Source: Natronoglycomyces albus
Lineage (GTDB): Bacteria > Actinomycetota > Actinomycetes > Mycobacteriales > Micromonosporaceae
DNA: 64,000 bases
Reading direction: 5' to 3'
Assembly: GCF_016925535.1 (NCBI RefSeq)
Contig: NZ_CP070496.1
Location: forward strand, 2,666,001-2,730,000
In this document: one piece after another, positions 35,262-44,390 of the stretch
Layout: the number at the start of each line of letters is the position of its first letter
Position numbering within the stretch: position 1 is the stretch's first letter
The notes under the pieces: generated by a model
Database searches by the model: none
What the model saw: the letters and a program-made list of their open reading frames with translations, nothing else
Told to the model about the DNA's origin: nothing
Made by a program: the position numbers and the translations under genes

Positions 35262-36740
35262 CTACTCGACCCAGCCATCCGACTTCGTAACTGCTTTCTT
35301 CCACTGTGGGTAGTCAGCGTCGCGGTCGGACTTGGGCTCCCACGTCTGGGTCTCGATATCCAACTCTTCGAGCGCTTCGAGCGAATCCCACACCCCAGTT
35401 GCGATCCCAGCCGCATAGGCGGCACCAAGCACAGTCGTTTCCGGGTTCGCCGGGCGAACCACCGGGACTCCGGCGATGTCGGCCTGCAATTGCAAGAACA
35501 GCTCGTTGACCGTCATGCCACCGTCGACGTACAGCGCGTCCAAGGCGGTTCCCGTGTCGGCCGTCATCGCCTCAATGACGTCCCGGGTTTGCCAACAGGC
35601 CGCTTCCAGGGCCGCCCGAACCAGGTGCTCGCGACGTACAAAACGTGTCAGGCCACAGATGGTCCCACGAGCATCTGATTTCCAGTGAGGGGCGAACAGA
35701 CCAGAGAACGCTGGCACTATGTATGCACCACCGGTGTCGTCCACAGCTGCGGCGAGTTCTTCGGTGTCGGCGGCATGCGAAATAAGGCCGATCTCGTCCC
35801 GTAGCCACTGGATAAGAGCTCCCGTGTGCGCGATCGAGCCTTCCAACGCATAGTGCGCCGGCTGGCCCTCGATTTGGTAGGCCACGGTCGACAGTAGTCC
35901 GTGCTTGGAGGAATGTAGTTCGGTGCCGGTATTCATGACCAGGAACGAGCCGGTGCCGTAGGTGTTCTTGGTATCGCCTGCGCGGAAACACCGTTGCCCT
36001 AGCAGCGCCGCATGTTGGTCACCCAGAGCCGCAGCCACTTCGATCCCCTCGAAATCTCCGATTCCGGTGCCGAAGTGGCCCGAGGAGGGCCTGATACGCG
36101 GCAGCATGGCCGCTGGGATATTGAGCGTCTCCAGAATGTCGGCATCCCATTCCAGGGTTCGCAGGTTCATCAACATCGTTCGCGAAGCATTGGTGACGTC
36201 GGTGGCGTGTTCACCGGTGAGTTTGAAGATCAGCCACGAGTCGATCGTGCCAAAGCACAGCTCACCGGCTTCGGCGCGTTGTTGCAGTTCCGGGTCGTGG
36301 TCAAACAGCCAGCGCAGCTTCAGGCCGGAGAAGTACGTCGACAATGGCAGCCCAGTGATGCCGCGAAAACGGTCCACGCCGCCGTCTTCAGCCAGTCGTT
36401 TGACCAAGGCATCGGTGCGCAGATCCTGCCATACGATGGCTCGATGCACCGGCTGGCCAGTTTCTCGGTCCCACACCACCGTCGTTTCACGTTGATTGGT
36501 GATTCCCAGGCCCGCTAGATCCGCGATCGTCAAGCCCGCTTGGTCGAGCGCGGCGAAGACGACATTCGAGGTTGTCTCCCAGATGTCGTTCGCGTCGTGT
36601 TCCACCCAGCCTGGCTGCGGAAAGTGCTGTTTGAATTCCTTTTGGGCACTTCCCACCTTGGTGGCCGAGTCATTGACGATCACGCAACGGCTCGACGTGG
36701 TGCCTTGGTCAATAGCGGCGATATAGCGGGCTGTTGACAC
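35262..36740 (-). CDS. glpK: Glycerol kinase
   Basis: 492 residues, full length. Phosphorylates glycerol to glycerol-3-phosphate. Seen: AAIDQGTTSSRCVIVN (phosphate loop), GITNQRETTVVWDRETG, the GlpK signature YGTGSFLVMNTG, and the late DALYVDGGMTVNELFLQLQADIAGVPV. GTG start after GAGGAGAA. No glpF or glpD is adjacent. Confidence 0.97.
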   Translation of the reverse strand: MSTARYIAAIDQGTTSSRCVIVNDSATKVGSAQKEFKQHFPQPGWVEHDANDIWETTSNVVFAALDQAGLTIADLAGLGITNQRETTVVWDRETGQPVHRAIVWQDLRTDALVKRLAEDGGVDRFRGITGLPLSTYFSGLKLRWLFDHDPELQQRAEAGELCFGTIDSWLIFKLTGEHATDVTNASRTMLMNLRTLEWDADILETLNIPAAMLPRIRPSSGHFGTGIGDFEGIEVAAALGDQHAALLGQRCFRAGDTKNTYGTGSFLVMNTGTELHSSKHGLLSTVAYQIEGQPAHYALEGSIAHTGALIQWLRDEIGLISHAADTEELAAAVDDTGGAYIVPAFSGLFAPHWKSDARGTICGLTRFVRREHLVRAALEAACWQTRDVIEAMTADTGTALDALYVDGGMTVNELFLQLQADIAGVPVVRPANPETTVLGAAYAAGIATGVWDSLEALEELDIETQTWEPKSDRDADYPQWKKAVTKSDGWVE

Positions 36741-36985
36741 GATGTTCTCCTCGCGGCTGGTTTTCGAACTTATGCAACACGGGTGTGTTTTCGCTCATGT
36801 TTTCACGTCTGCGCGGCGCGCGTCGACGTACCGGACCCCAAGGGCACCGGTTCCCTTCTGGGCGCTACTGACACCACTGTGGCATGCCCATGCCCACGTC
36901 CAGGCAGCACTTGCGCCGACGAGTTGCTCCCCAGATGGAAGTCACGGCCATGGCCCTCGCGGCTGGGCTCAGGGCGGCAGGCGGC

Positions 36986-36991
36986 TACGGT
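36986..36991 (+). promoter_or_regulatory. -10 box of leaderless ABC exporter operon
   Basis: TACGGT ends six bases before the ATG at 36998, which also helps choose that start over the longer upstream frame. Confidence 0.55.
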
Positions 36992-36997
36992 GTTGGC

Positions 36998-37918
36998 ATG
37001 TCTTTGGCTATTGAGGTCACTGACCTGCGTAAGGTGTTCACCGATCGACGCGCAGGCGACATAGTGGCCGTGGATGGTGCCTCGTTCAGCGTCGCCGAGG
37101 GAGAATTCTTCGGCATTCTCGGGCCCAACGGCGCGGGCAAGACCACCACTCTCGAAATCATCGAGGGGTTGCAGACACCCGACTCCGGCGGCGTGAAGGT
37201 ACTCGGTCAGTCCCCCTGGCCGCATGACCCGAAGCTGATGCGGCGGTTCGGGGTGCAGTTGCAGGCCAGCTCGTTCTTCCCGTTCCTGAAAGTCGGGGAA
37301 CAGATCAACGCCTTCGCCGAGCTGTATGGCGTCGGTGGCGAGCAGGCGGCGGCAACCCTTGAGCGAGTCGGTCTAACCGACAAGGCGAAGACTCTCACCA
37401 GCAAGCTTTCCGGTGGACAGGCACAACGCCTCTCGATCGCCTGCGCGCTAGTTCACGATCCGGAGTTGTTGTTTCTCGACGAGCCGAGCGGCCCACTGGA
37501 CCCGCAAGCGCGGCGCAACCTGTGGGACGTGCTGCGCGACATCAACGCCGAGGGGCGCACCGTCGTGCTCACCACCCACTACATGGAGGAGGCCGAGGCG
37601 CTGTGCGACCGGGTGGCCATCATGGACTCCGGGCGCATCCTGGACGTTGACTCCCCAGCGAGCCTGGCGCGCGCGCTTGACGCGCCGACCCGGATCACCG
37701 TCGCTGCCGGACAGCTGTCCGGTGAACAGCGCCAGCAGCTGGCAAACGCCGGTGACGAGTTGAGCGGGCGCAACGGCGCCGAGATCATCTCAACGCGTGA
37801 CCCGAAGCGAGTGCTAACCCAGCTCGCGAACTGGGAGGCCCTGGAGGATCTCTCGGTGCACACAGCGAATCTCGAAGACGTGTTCTTGGCTTTGACCGGA
37901 CGGGAGTGGCGCGAGTGA
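36998..37918 (+). CDS. ABC exporter ATPase (DrrA/CcmA-like)
   Basis: 306 residues. Walker A GPNGAGKTT, signature LSGGQAQR, Walker B LLFLDEP, D-loop SGPLD (usually SxGLD), H-loop TTHYMEEAE. A C-terminal ~70-residue domain typical of drug/lipid exporters follows. Works with the permease that starts within its stop codon (GTGA overlap). Substrate unknown; antibiotic or lipid export is common for this family. Confidence 0.93.
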   Translation: MSLAIEVTDLRKVFTDRRAGDIVAVDGASFSVAEGEFFGILGPNGAGKTTTLEIIEGLQTPDSGGVKVLGQSPWPHDPKLMRRFGVQLQASSFFPFLKVGEQINAFAELYGVGGEQAAATLERVGLTDKAKTLTSKLSGGQAQRLSIACALVHDPELLFLDEPSGPLDPQARRNLWDVLRDINAEGRTVVLTTHYMEEAEALCDRVAIMDSGRILDVDSPASLARALDAPTRITVAAGQLSGEQRQQLANAGDELSGRNGAEIISTRDPKRVLTQLANWEALEDLSVHTANLEDVFLALTGREWRE

Positions 37919-38967
37919 GCAGTTACCTGAGCCTCTGTAAGGCGCAGTTGCGCGGATTCACCCGCGACCGATCGATGCTCTTCTTCACCATCTTGTTCCC
38001 GGTGATGTTCATGGTCATCTTTAACGGCTTCTACGGGGGGCAAGAGGAATCCACGCCCAGTGTGCTGGCCATCGGAGACGTGTCGGTGCTGGATCAGGCT
38101 GACGAAGACGAGTTCTCCATCTCCCAGGTGGACTCGCTGGATCAGGCCCGTGAGCTGCTAGCCGACGGCGACGCCCACGCGGCCGTGGAACAGACCGGCG
38201 AGGACCTCACCATCTATTACTCCGAGGCCAACCCGATCGCGGCCCAAGCGGCCATCGGCAGCTTGGAGGCGCTGGTCAACGCGTCGAACATCGCGCAGCT
38301 GTCCGCCGCCGCGCCCGATATCGAGATGGTCTCACCGCAGACCATCCCGGTCGAGGACGAAACGCTCTCACCCGTGCAGTTCCTGACGCCTGGCCTGTTG
38401 GCGTGGGCCATCGCCATTTCCGGCGTGTTTGGTGCGGCGGGCACCATCGTGGATTGGAAGCGCACGAAGCTGCTGCGGCGGCTTCGGCTCTCGCCTGCTC
38501 CTGTGACGACCGTGATGGGGGCGCGCATCAGCGTCAGCCTCATGATTGGGCTGCTGCAACTGGCGATCTTCCTCATCATGGCGACTGTGTTCTACGGGTT
38601 GCATCTGCCGACGTGGTGGTGGGTGTCGATACCGCTGGTGGTTCTGGCGAACATCTCGTTCCTGGCCATCGGGGTCGTCGTGGGGTCGATTGCCGAAACC
38701 GGACCCGGAGCCGCCGGTCTGAGCAACCTCATCGTCATGCCAATGGCGTTCGCCTCCGGGGCGTTCTTCCCGCTGTCACTGTCGCCGGACTGGCTGGCCA
38801 CACTGTCGCTGCTGTCGCCCATGCGGTATCTCAACGAAGGCTTGCAAAAAGTCATGGTGCAGGGTGAGTCGCCCCTGTCGCTCGGCCCGCAAGTGGGGAT
38901 GCTCCTGCTGTTCACAGTCGTCATTACCGCAATAGGCGTGAAGTTGTTCAAGTGGGAGCAGGTCTAG
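37915..38967 (+). CDS. ABC-2 type exporter permease
   Basis: 350 residues from the GTG at 37915 overlapping the ATPase stop. One N-terminal helix (SMLFFTILFPVMFMVIFNGFY), a ~120-residue extracytoplasmic loop, then five helices with the ABC-2 signature region around GAAGTIVDWKRTKLLRRLRLSPAP. Partner of the preceding ATPase. A GTG at 37906 is also possible. Confidence 0.92.
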   Translation: MSSYLSLCKAQLRGFTRDRSMLFFTILFPVMFMVIFNGFYGGQEESTPSVLAIGDVSVLDQADEDEFSISQVDSLDQARELLADGDAHAAVEQTGEDLTIYYSEANPIAAQAAIGSLEALVNASNIAQLSAAAPDIEMVSPQTIPVEDETLSPVQFLTPGLLAWAIAISGVFGAAGTIVDWKRTKLLRRLRLSPAPVTTVMGARISVSLMIGLLQLAIFLIMATVFYGLHLPTWWWVSIPLVVLANISFLAIGVVVGSIAETGPGAAGLSNLIVMPMAFASGAFFPLSLSPDWLATLSLLSPMRYLNEGLQKVMVQGESPLSLGPQVGMLLLFTVVITAIGVKLFKWEQV

Positions 38968-39050
38968 TCGCGCCCGAAGCGCCACGGTCCGCCGACGAGA
39001 CCGGACTGAGAGTCCCCACGCAAGCGGTTCCGTGTCTGGACATAGATATG

Positions 39051-39086
39051 CCCGGGCGCGTCCTGTATGGGACCGGCGCGCCCGGG
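39051..39086 (+). terminator. Hairpin after ABC exporter operon (1)
   Basis: Perfect 10-bp arms CCCGGGCGCG (39051-39060) and CGCGCCCGGG (39077-39086), about 85 bases past the permease stop. Confidence 0.65.
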
Positions 39087-39136
39087 CGTTGGTATCTCAC
39101 CGGGTCAGCCTGGCAGTTGGTGAGGACCAGTGTGGG

Positions 39137-39196
39137 GTCGGCGTCCGTCAATCCCCACCAGGTAGCGAGAAAACCTCGGTAATGACGGACGCCGAC
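39137..39196 (+). terminator. Hairpin after ABC exporter operon (2)
   Basis: Perfect 14-bp arms GTCGGCGTCCGTCA (39137-39150) and TGACGGACGCCGAC (39183-39196) with a 32-base loop, lying between convergent genes. Confidence 0.65.
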
Positions 39197-39255
39197 GGGT
39201 CCCGTGCGTATCGGAGGCTGGGGGGTCTTCAAGCCTCGGCACGCCCGGGAGTCTG

Positions 39256-39612
39256 TTAGCCCATCGGGCTGGCGGCTGAAGAACGCGAATTGGCGGGGCT
39301 TTCGGGGTTGGTCCGCCAGATGGTGAGCGCTTCGCGTTCGATCCATTCGCGCCACATTTCGCTGAAACGCAACCATTCACAAGACCAGTGGGTGACCGGG
39401 CCGGAGTGGCTGCGCAGTGCGGTCATGGTGCAGACCATCTCCGGGCGGCCATCGGCGTGGTCGATAAAGACATGCAACGTATTCGATTCCTGAGCATCAT
39501 TAGACGTGACCACATAGGAGCGAACATCATCGGTAAAACGACCCCATTCCCGCTTGCCATGAAAGAAAAGCCACTCAAGCGCTCCGGATTTGGCAATCGT
39601 GTGCTCTTGCAT
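39256..39612 (-). CDS. Hypothetical protein
   Basis: 118 residues from the ATG at 39612, which has GAAGGGGA upstream. Aromatic-rich (LEWLFFHGKREWGRF, THWSCEWLRFSEMWREWIE) with a Ser/Ala-rich tail. No family recognised and no signal peptide. It is divergent from the XRE regulator at 39815 and may be its target, which is a guess from position only. Confidence 0.6.
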   Translation of the reverse strand: MQEHTIAKSGALEWLFFHGKREWGRFTDDVRSYVVTSNDAQESNTLHVFIDHADGRPEMVCTMTALRSHSGPVTHWSCEWLRFSEMWREWIEREALTIWRTNPESPANSRSSAASPMG

Positions 39613-39802
39613 TCTGAGTCCCCTTCGTAGCGAGCGATGCAAGTCAAGACTAGGTAACGTTTTGGCTGGTGGGAAGAGTGAAAGTTGCTGTCGCAGAATC
39701 CTGTCGTGCTATAGAGACAGGTTCTTGCGACAAGAAATCCGAACGCTGAAACACGACACTTATCGGTGAATGTCCTTGTATCCCTTGGAACTTGGCATAG
39801 GC

Positions 39803-39808
39803 CATAAT
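39803..39808 (+). promoter_or_regulatory. -10 box of leaderless XRE regulator
   Basis: CATAAT ends six bases before the ATG at 39815. Confidence 0.6.
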
Positions 39809-39814
39809 GGCGAG

Positions 39815-40645
39815 ATGAGCAGACCAACTTCATTTACTCAGTGGCGCATAGCATCGGCTATTCGGCGGCTTCGAGAAAACAAAGGGTGGACAGTGCGGGA
39901 GGCCGCCGCGAACATGGGAGTTCCCAAGGACGCGATCAACCACATTGAGAATCTTAGAGTTCAAAAGCCCAACCCGATGGTCGTCAGAGGGATGGCCGCC
40001 AAACTAGGAGCTGACGAAGAGGTGGCGCTGGAGCTAGAGGCGATGGCGAAGCAGTGTCGGAACCTTGATGCGACTGGGTGGTCCACTTCGTTGGAGTCAG
40101 TTCCGCACTGGTTCAAACCTGTGATGTCGATGGAGGCGGAAGCCGCCAGTCACCGAGCATTCTCTCTGAACGTAATCTACGGTTTGTTCCAGTCCGAAGG
40201 ATACATGCGCGCGATGCTATCGCTCGATCCATCGCATCCTGAGGAAAAGATCGCCGAAAATCTCAACCTACGCCGCAACCGTCAACGAGACATCTTGGGT
40301 CATCCAGACGGCCCGCCCGATATGACGGTGCTTCTAAGCGAAGAGTGTCTGGCACGGGTCGAGCACGAAGACTTTTTCCAAGAGCAGGTCGAGCGGCTGC
40401 TTGAGCTTGACGACCTTCCTCAAATCGGGATCTTCATCCTGCCGTTCTCTGCTGGCCTGCACCAGTCAATCGACGATTCCTACACCATCTTCGGGTTCGA
40501 GGAACCTGACATGCAAGTCATCTACTTGGAAAGCCATCTGATTGGGCACTTCGAGACGGCAAAGAAGGAGGTTGAGCACTTCGGTAGGATGTTCACAGGC
40601 TCAATGGTGGCAGCAGTACCTCTAGGAAGAAGTAGATTCGTATGA
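39815..40645 (+). CDS. Scr1-type XRE regulator (HTH plus DUF5753)
   Basis: 276 residues. Residues 8-62 form an HTH_3/XRE domain (IRRLRENKGWTVREAAANMG). Residues ~85-270 form the DUF5753 ligand/partner domain, with MSMEAEAASHRAFSLNVIYGLFQ and ETAKKEVEHFGRM. In Streptomyces and relatives such proteins pair with the small DUF397 protein encoded next door and influence development or secondary metabolism. Its stop overlaps the DUF397 start (ATGA). Confidence 0.93.
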   Translation: MSRPTSFTQWRIASAIRRLRENKGWTVREAAANMGVPKDAINHIENLRVQKPNPMVVRGMAAKLGADEEVALELEAMAKQCRNLDATGWSTSLESVPHWFKPVMSMEAEAASHRAFSLNVIYGLFQSEGYMRAMLSLDPSHPEEKIAENLNLRRNRQRDILGHPDGPPDMTVLLSEECLARVEHEDFFQEQVERLLELDDLPQIGIFILPFSAGLHQSIDDSYTIFGFEEPDMQVIYLESHLIGHFETAKKEVEHFGRMFTGSMVAAVPLGRSRFV

Positions 40646-40815
40646 CTAATTGGCGTAAGTCCAGCCGCAGCAATTCCCAAGGTCAGCAGTGCGTTGAGGT
40701 CCGCTCTGGCCGCGTGGTGATGCAGCTGCGTGACAGCAAGCTTGGCGACGTCTCTCCGGTCTTCGATATGGCACCCGCCGAGTTCTCGACCTTTTTGAGC
40801 AGCCTTAAGCGCTAG
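40642..40815 (+). CDS. DUF397 protein, partner of Scr1-type regulator
   Basis: 57 residues. MTNWRKSSRSNSQGQQCVEV and VVMQLRDSKLGDVSPVFDM are the classic DUF397 pattern (WRKSSxS...CVEVA...VRDSK). Too short for routine gene calling but unmistakable. Translationally coupled to the XRE regulator; such pairs have been likened to toxin-antitoxin or regulator/anti-regulator modules. Confidence 0.93.
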   Translation: MTNWRKSSRSNSQGQQCVEVRSGRVVMQLRDSKLGDVSPVFDMAPAEFSTFLSSLKR

Positions 40816-40921
40816 ATAGTATGGGCGCGTGGTTACTTCGCGGACGATGGCCAGAGGTTGCCTTTATCTAGACGTGATAGCAGAACCGGGCCGGTTTCCA
40901 ACTAGCTGAGTTGGGAGAGTA

Positions 40922-41437
40922 GTGCGCTGGCGGGTCAACTCCAAGCGAACTTTATACCAGGACCAATGGGTCCACCTGCGCACAGCTGACGTTGAGCTGC
41001 CCGACGGCCGCCACCTAGATCACCGGCTCATCGAGACCGGCCCCGGAGTCGGCGCGGTGGTCGTGGTCGACCACAAAGTCTTGCTGCTGTGGCGGCATCG
41101 GTTCATCACCGACACCTGGGGCTGGGAAATCCCCCTCGGCGGCATTGAACCTGGCGAATCCGCCGAGGCCGCCGCCCGGCGCGAAGTCGAGGAAGAAACC
41201 GGCTGGCGCCCCACCGGAGCGTTGACCCCACTGACCTACACCCAGCCCTCACCCGGCCTCATCACCTCCGAACACCACATATTCAGGGCCGAGCAAGCCG
41301 AGCTCATCGGCGAACCTCGAGACTATTTCGAGTCCGAACGCATCGAATGGATACCCCTCACAGACGTTCGCCGACTCATCGACACCGGCGACATCACCGC
41401 CGCAACCACCCTCACCGTCCTGCTCTACCTCGCCTAG
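40922..41437 (+). CDS. NUDIX hydrolase
   Basis: 171 residues. Complete NUDIX box GGIEPGESAEAAARREVEEETGW, written here as GGIEPGESAEAAARREVEEE plus TGW, which binds the catalytic Mg2+ and hydrolyses a nucleoside diphosphate linked to another group. The N-terminal LRTADVELPDGRHLDHRLIE and the late EHHIFRAEQAELIGEPRDYFE resemble the ADP-ribose pyrophosphatase branch. GTG start after GGGAGAG. Possibly the third gene of the XRE/DUF397 transcript (106-base gap). Confidence 0.9.
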   Translation: MRWRVNSKRTLYQDQWVHLRTADVELPDGRHLDHRLIETGPGVGAVVVVDHKVLLLWRHRFITDTWGWEIPLGGIEPGESAEAAARREVEEETGWRPTGALTPLTYTQPSPGLITSEHHIFRAEQAELIGEPRDYFESERIEWIPLTDVRRLIDTGDITAATTLTVLLYLA

Positions 41438-41569
41438 CGAGGTAGGCCAGCATTGGTTTAACCCTTGCCTCCAAACGACACGCGCACTCCGGCGCGTGTC
41501 GCGGAAATTCGTGCCCAAATCGTGACATTATGTCATTTCGCACAATTTCCGAGGAGGACTTTCATCCGC

Positions 41570-42475
41570 ATGACTGTTCACAGTGCCGTCATCGAACCAG
41601 CGCCCCTGGCCGCCTCAACCTGCGAGGTCTCGGTGGCGACTCACTATTGGCAAGGTTACCGCTATTTCTCCCGCCGCCTGCGCTGCGCCAGCCCCCAGCT
41701 AGCACCCATCGTGCTCATCGGCGGAGCCTTTCAACGCAAAGAGGAATGGGGCCGTCTGGAGGCAGAGCTGGTGCGTGTCGCCGATGTCCTCAGCGTGGAT
41801 CTGCCTGGCTGGGGCGCGGCCGATGACCTACCGGTTGGCTGTAGCGTCGACCTACTCGCCGAGGCCCTTGCCCATCTCATAGGCGACTTGGACATTGAGG
41901 CGGTCAACGTGTTCGGCGGCTCTTATGGCTCGGCCATCGCCTACCGCTTCGCTCGCCTCAATCCCACTCTGGCCAAGCGGATCGTGCTTCTTGGAACTGC
42001 CGGGTCTATACCCTCTTCGCTGCGCGAGGTGTCGCAGAAGTCGCTGACGATGCTGGAATCCGGCCCCCGGTCCGAATTCGCCGAAGCCGCCGTCACCTCA
42101 CTTATGGCCAGTCCGCCAGGGGCCACAATCGTGCGTGGTCGGGCCGTACAGCGTCTCTTGCAGCGCCAGTTTTTGAACCTCAGCCCCGCCGACGTTGCCA
42201 AGTATCGTGCCAACACCGAGCGGCTACTGAGCGAACAGCTCATCGACACCACACAACCGCCCGCCCATCCGACGTTGGTCGTCGTTGGAGAGCATGACCG
42301 GCTCACCCCACCGGAGGGGGCGCGGGAAGTCGCCCAAGCATGCACCCAAGGTCAGCTGAGAGTCATCGCCGAGGCCAATCACTTGCTGCATCTACAACGC
42401 ACCGGGGAGCTGGCCGAGCTCATGATGCGTTTCTACCAAGGTCACGACACCAGCGGCCTACCTTTCCTGCGGTGA
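41570..42475 (+). CDS. Alpha/beta hydrolase
   Basis: 301 residues from the ATG at 41570. GGAFQRKEEWGRLE (oxyanion region), DLPGWGAADDLP, nucleophile elbow GGSYGS, acid in VVVGEHDRLTPPEGA and histidine in EANHLLHLQ form a complete triad. No signal peptide. Sequence resembles hydrolases of the MenH/haloperoxidase branch, substrate unknown. GAGGAGG lies 12 bases upstream, rather far. Its 3' end overlaps the convergent rsmI by 56 bases. Confidence 0.85.
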   Translation: MTVHSAVIEPAPLAASTCEVSVATHYWQGYRYFSRRLRCASPQLAPIVLIGGAFQRKEEWGRLEAELVRVADVLSVDLPGWGAADDLPVGCSVDLLAEALAHLIGDLDIEAVNVFGGSYGSAIAYRFARLNPTLAKRIVLLGTAGSIPSSLREVSQKSLTMLESGPRSEFAEAAVTSLMASPPGATIVRGRAVQRLLQRQFLNLSPADVAKYRANTERLLSEQLIDTTQPPAHPTLVVVGEHDRLTPPEGAREVAQACTQGQLRVIAEANHLLHLQRTGELAELMMRFYQGHDTSGLPFLR

Positions 42476-43364
42476 GAAGGGCGCAACCGCACCCTGGTAA
42501 CTGCGAGTCGGTCGACTTTTGCGCCAAAACGGCCCCGTACACGTCACGGCGGGACAGCCCGAACTTACTGGCCACCAGTTTCATCGCATCTTTGCGAGGC
42601 ATTCCGTCGGCTTCGAGGCGTTCCACCTCCAATGCCAGGTTTTCACTAGTGGCCTCAGAGGCATCCGGGCCTTCCCAGCCAGCCACGACCAGGGTGATCT
42701 CCCCTAGCGGCGGTTGAGCCTCAACCCCGGAGAGCACTTCACCGATAGTTCCACGCCGGACTTCCTCATAGGTCTTGGTCAATTCCCGACACAGTGCGAC
42801 CGGACGGTCAGCTCCGAACGCCTTCCCCATATCCGCCACAGTGGAGATTATCCGACGGGGAGACTCGAAGAAGACCATCGTGCGCGGTTCTTCGGCCAGC
42901 TCAGTGAACAGCCGGGTCCGTTCGCCAGCCTTACGCGGCACGAACCCCTCGAAGCTGAATCGGTCACACGGCAAGCCCGACAACGCCAGCGCGGTCGTTA
43001 CCGCGCTGGGACCGGGCACCGCGGTCACCGCTATCTGGGCGTCAATGGCCGCGCGTACAAGGCGATACCCAGGGTCGGATACCGAGGGCATGCCACCGTC
43101 AGTAATGAGGACCAAGTGGGTGCCTTCGCGTAGCAGTTCGAGCAGTTCGGGGGTGCGGCGTGCCTCGTTTCCCTCGAAGTACGACACGATGCGCGCGTTC
43201 GTCTCCACGTGCAGGTCGGCCAACAGTCGCTTGAGCCGGCGCGTGTCTTCGGCCGCTATGACGTCGGCGGTGGCCAGTTGGGAGGCCAGGCGCGCCGAGG
43301 CGTCACCGGGGTTGCCCAAGGGGGCACCGAGCAGGACCAAGGTTCCAGTGGGTTGTTTTATCAC
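42420..43364 (-). CDS. rsmI: 16S rRNA (cytidine-2'-O)-methyltransferase RsmI
   Basis: 314 residues from the GTG at 43364. Tetrapyrrole-methylase fold: TLVLLGAPLGNPGDAS, VIAAEDTRRLKRLL, LITDGGMPSVSDPGY, VPGPSAVTTALALSGLP, CRELTKTYEEV, all as in RsmI, which methylates C1402 of 16S rRNA. A longer frame begins at 43451, but GATACT ends six bases before 43364 and the family starts at this point. The C-terminus extends ~25 residues into the neighbouring convergent gene. Confidence 0.93.
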   Translation of the reverse strand: MIKQPTGTLVLLGAPLGNPGDASARLASQLATADVIAAEDTRRLKRLLADLHVETNARIVSYFEGNEARRTPELLELLREGTHLVLITDGGMPSVSDPGYRLVRAAIDAQIAVTAVPGPSAVTTALALSGLPCDRFSFEGFVPRKAGERTRLFTELAEEPRTMVFFESPRRIISTVADMGKAFGADRPVALCRELTKTYEEVRRGTIGEVLSGVEAQPPLGEITLVVAGWEGPDASEATSENLALEVERLEADGMPRKDAMKLVASKFGLSRRDVYGAVLAQKSTDSQLPGCGCALLTAGKVGRWCRDLGRNAS

Positions 43365-43615
43365 CCGCCCAGTATCGGATACCCTGACCTCGGCCCGTAC
43401 ACCAGCGGCAAAATCGTCCGCATCGGTTTCATACGCCTTTTGCATCAACATGTGGCCTATGCAACGTGAGTACGCACATTGTCAGGTTGTCGACAGAACC
43501 TTGGACATGAGCCCCCAAACTTGAGAAAATGTGGTAACCCCAAGGCTACGCGTAGTAAAAGTTCATACGCCACAACAACAATCGACGATTCCAAGAGCTA
43601 CCTCCGGAGGCAAGT
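43365..43615. other. Divergent promoter region rsmI / Mrr-like gene
   Basis: 250 bases holding GATACT (43371-43376), the -10 of rsmI, and the GGAGG ribosome site of the gene at 43616. Confidence 0.5.
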
Positions 43616-44263
43616 GTGTCTATTGTGATACGTCTCGGCGTTGTCATTGGTGTTCTCGTTGGCCTCTACTTTGCCGTCGGATGGGTTGCCGCCAACTGGA
43701 TCTGGTTTGCCAGCGCTGCGGCCGTCGTCGCCTCAACTCTTCTCGCCGCCTGGGTTCTGCTGCGTCGTCCCTCTGAGACGCCGGATCGGGCGGTCCTCGC
43801 CGCGCGCGAGGAAATCATGCATGATGTCGACCAAATGTCGGTGCCGGTGTTCGACGAGATGGTCACGAAGCTGTTGAAGCGATGTGAAGCTCGCAAGATC
43901 AAGAAGTTCGGCCACAAGGGATCGGATCTGGGCTGTTCGTTCGTCCTGACTATGTGCGATGGGCGGCGAGTCGTCGTTCGCTCTAAAAAGGACGACGGCA
44001 CGATGCGGAAGCGGGGCGCTCGTCATATCCAAGCGCTGGGAGCCGAAACGAATCCGCGCTGGGAGGCGGACATGTCGGTCCTGGTCACCAACGCGGACCT
44101 GCATTGGTTGCGTTACGCGGGACGAAACAAGGCCTTGGCCTCACAATTGAACGTCACGCTGATGGACCGTAAGGGGCTCGCGGCATGGTTGACGACTGGC
44201 ACCCCGCCCAAGGCGTTGCAATGTGAGCCCAAGGCTATAGCGGCGACCGCTTCCAGGCGCTAA
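43616..44263 (+). CDS. Membrane-tethered Mrr-like PD-(D/E)XK protein
   Basis: 215 residues, GTG start five bases after GGAGG. Two N-terminal helices (about 4-22 and 28-48) anchor a cytoplasmic domain with the restriction-endonuclease-like pattern: FDEMVTKLLKRCEARKIKKFG, GSDLGCSFVLTM (D104), RRVVVRSKK (K124), then ADMSVLVTNADLHWLRYAGR and LMDRKGLAAWL. This follows Mrr_cat: helix, D on a strand, QxK on the next, helix-strand ending in LIDG/D. The usual Q of QxK is arginine (R122), so cleavage may be lost or altered. Family assignment is by pattern only. Confidence 0.72.
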   Translation: MSIVIRLGVVIGVLVGLYFAVGWVAANWIWFASAAAVVASTLLAAWVLLRRPSETPDRAVLAAREEIMHDVDQMSVPVFDEMVTKLLKRCEARKIKKFGHKGSDLGCSFVLTMCDGRRVVVRSKKDDGTMRKRGARHIQALGAETNPRWEADMSVLVTNADLHWLRYAGRNKALASQLNVTLMDRKGLAAWLTTGTPPKALQCEPKAIAATASRR

Positions 44264-44280
44264 CTGACCCGACGACGTTG

Positions 44281-44314
44281 CCAGTGGGGCACGGCTGTTG
44301 CCGCGCCCCACTGG
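44281..44314. terminator. Bidirectional terminator
   Basis: Perfect 10-bp arms CCAGTGGGGC (44281-44290) and GCCCCACTGG (44305-44314), with an inner GGC/GCC pair, between the convergent Mrr-like and htrA genes. Confidence 0.75.
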
Positions 44315-44390
44315 GGTCGCATAGTGGCGTTGGCACCAAGTTTTCACAACTTGCGTGGGGTATGGCCTCCAGGTGGAAGGCGATAGTGAG

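Noticed and set aside
36771-36795. Third copy of the TGCAAAA-type repeat end
   Set aside because: Only CTTATGCAA matches; no paired inverted repeat.
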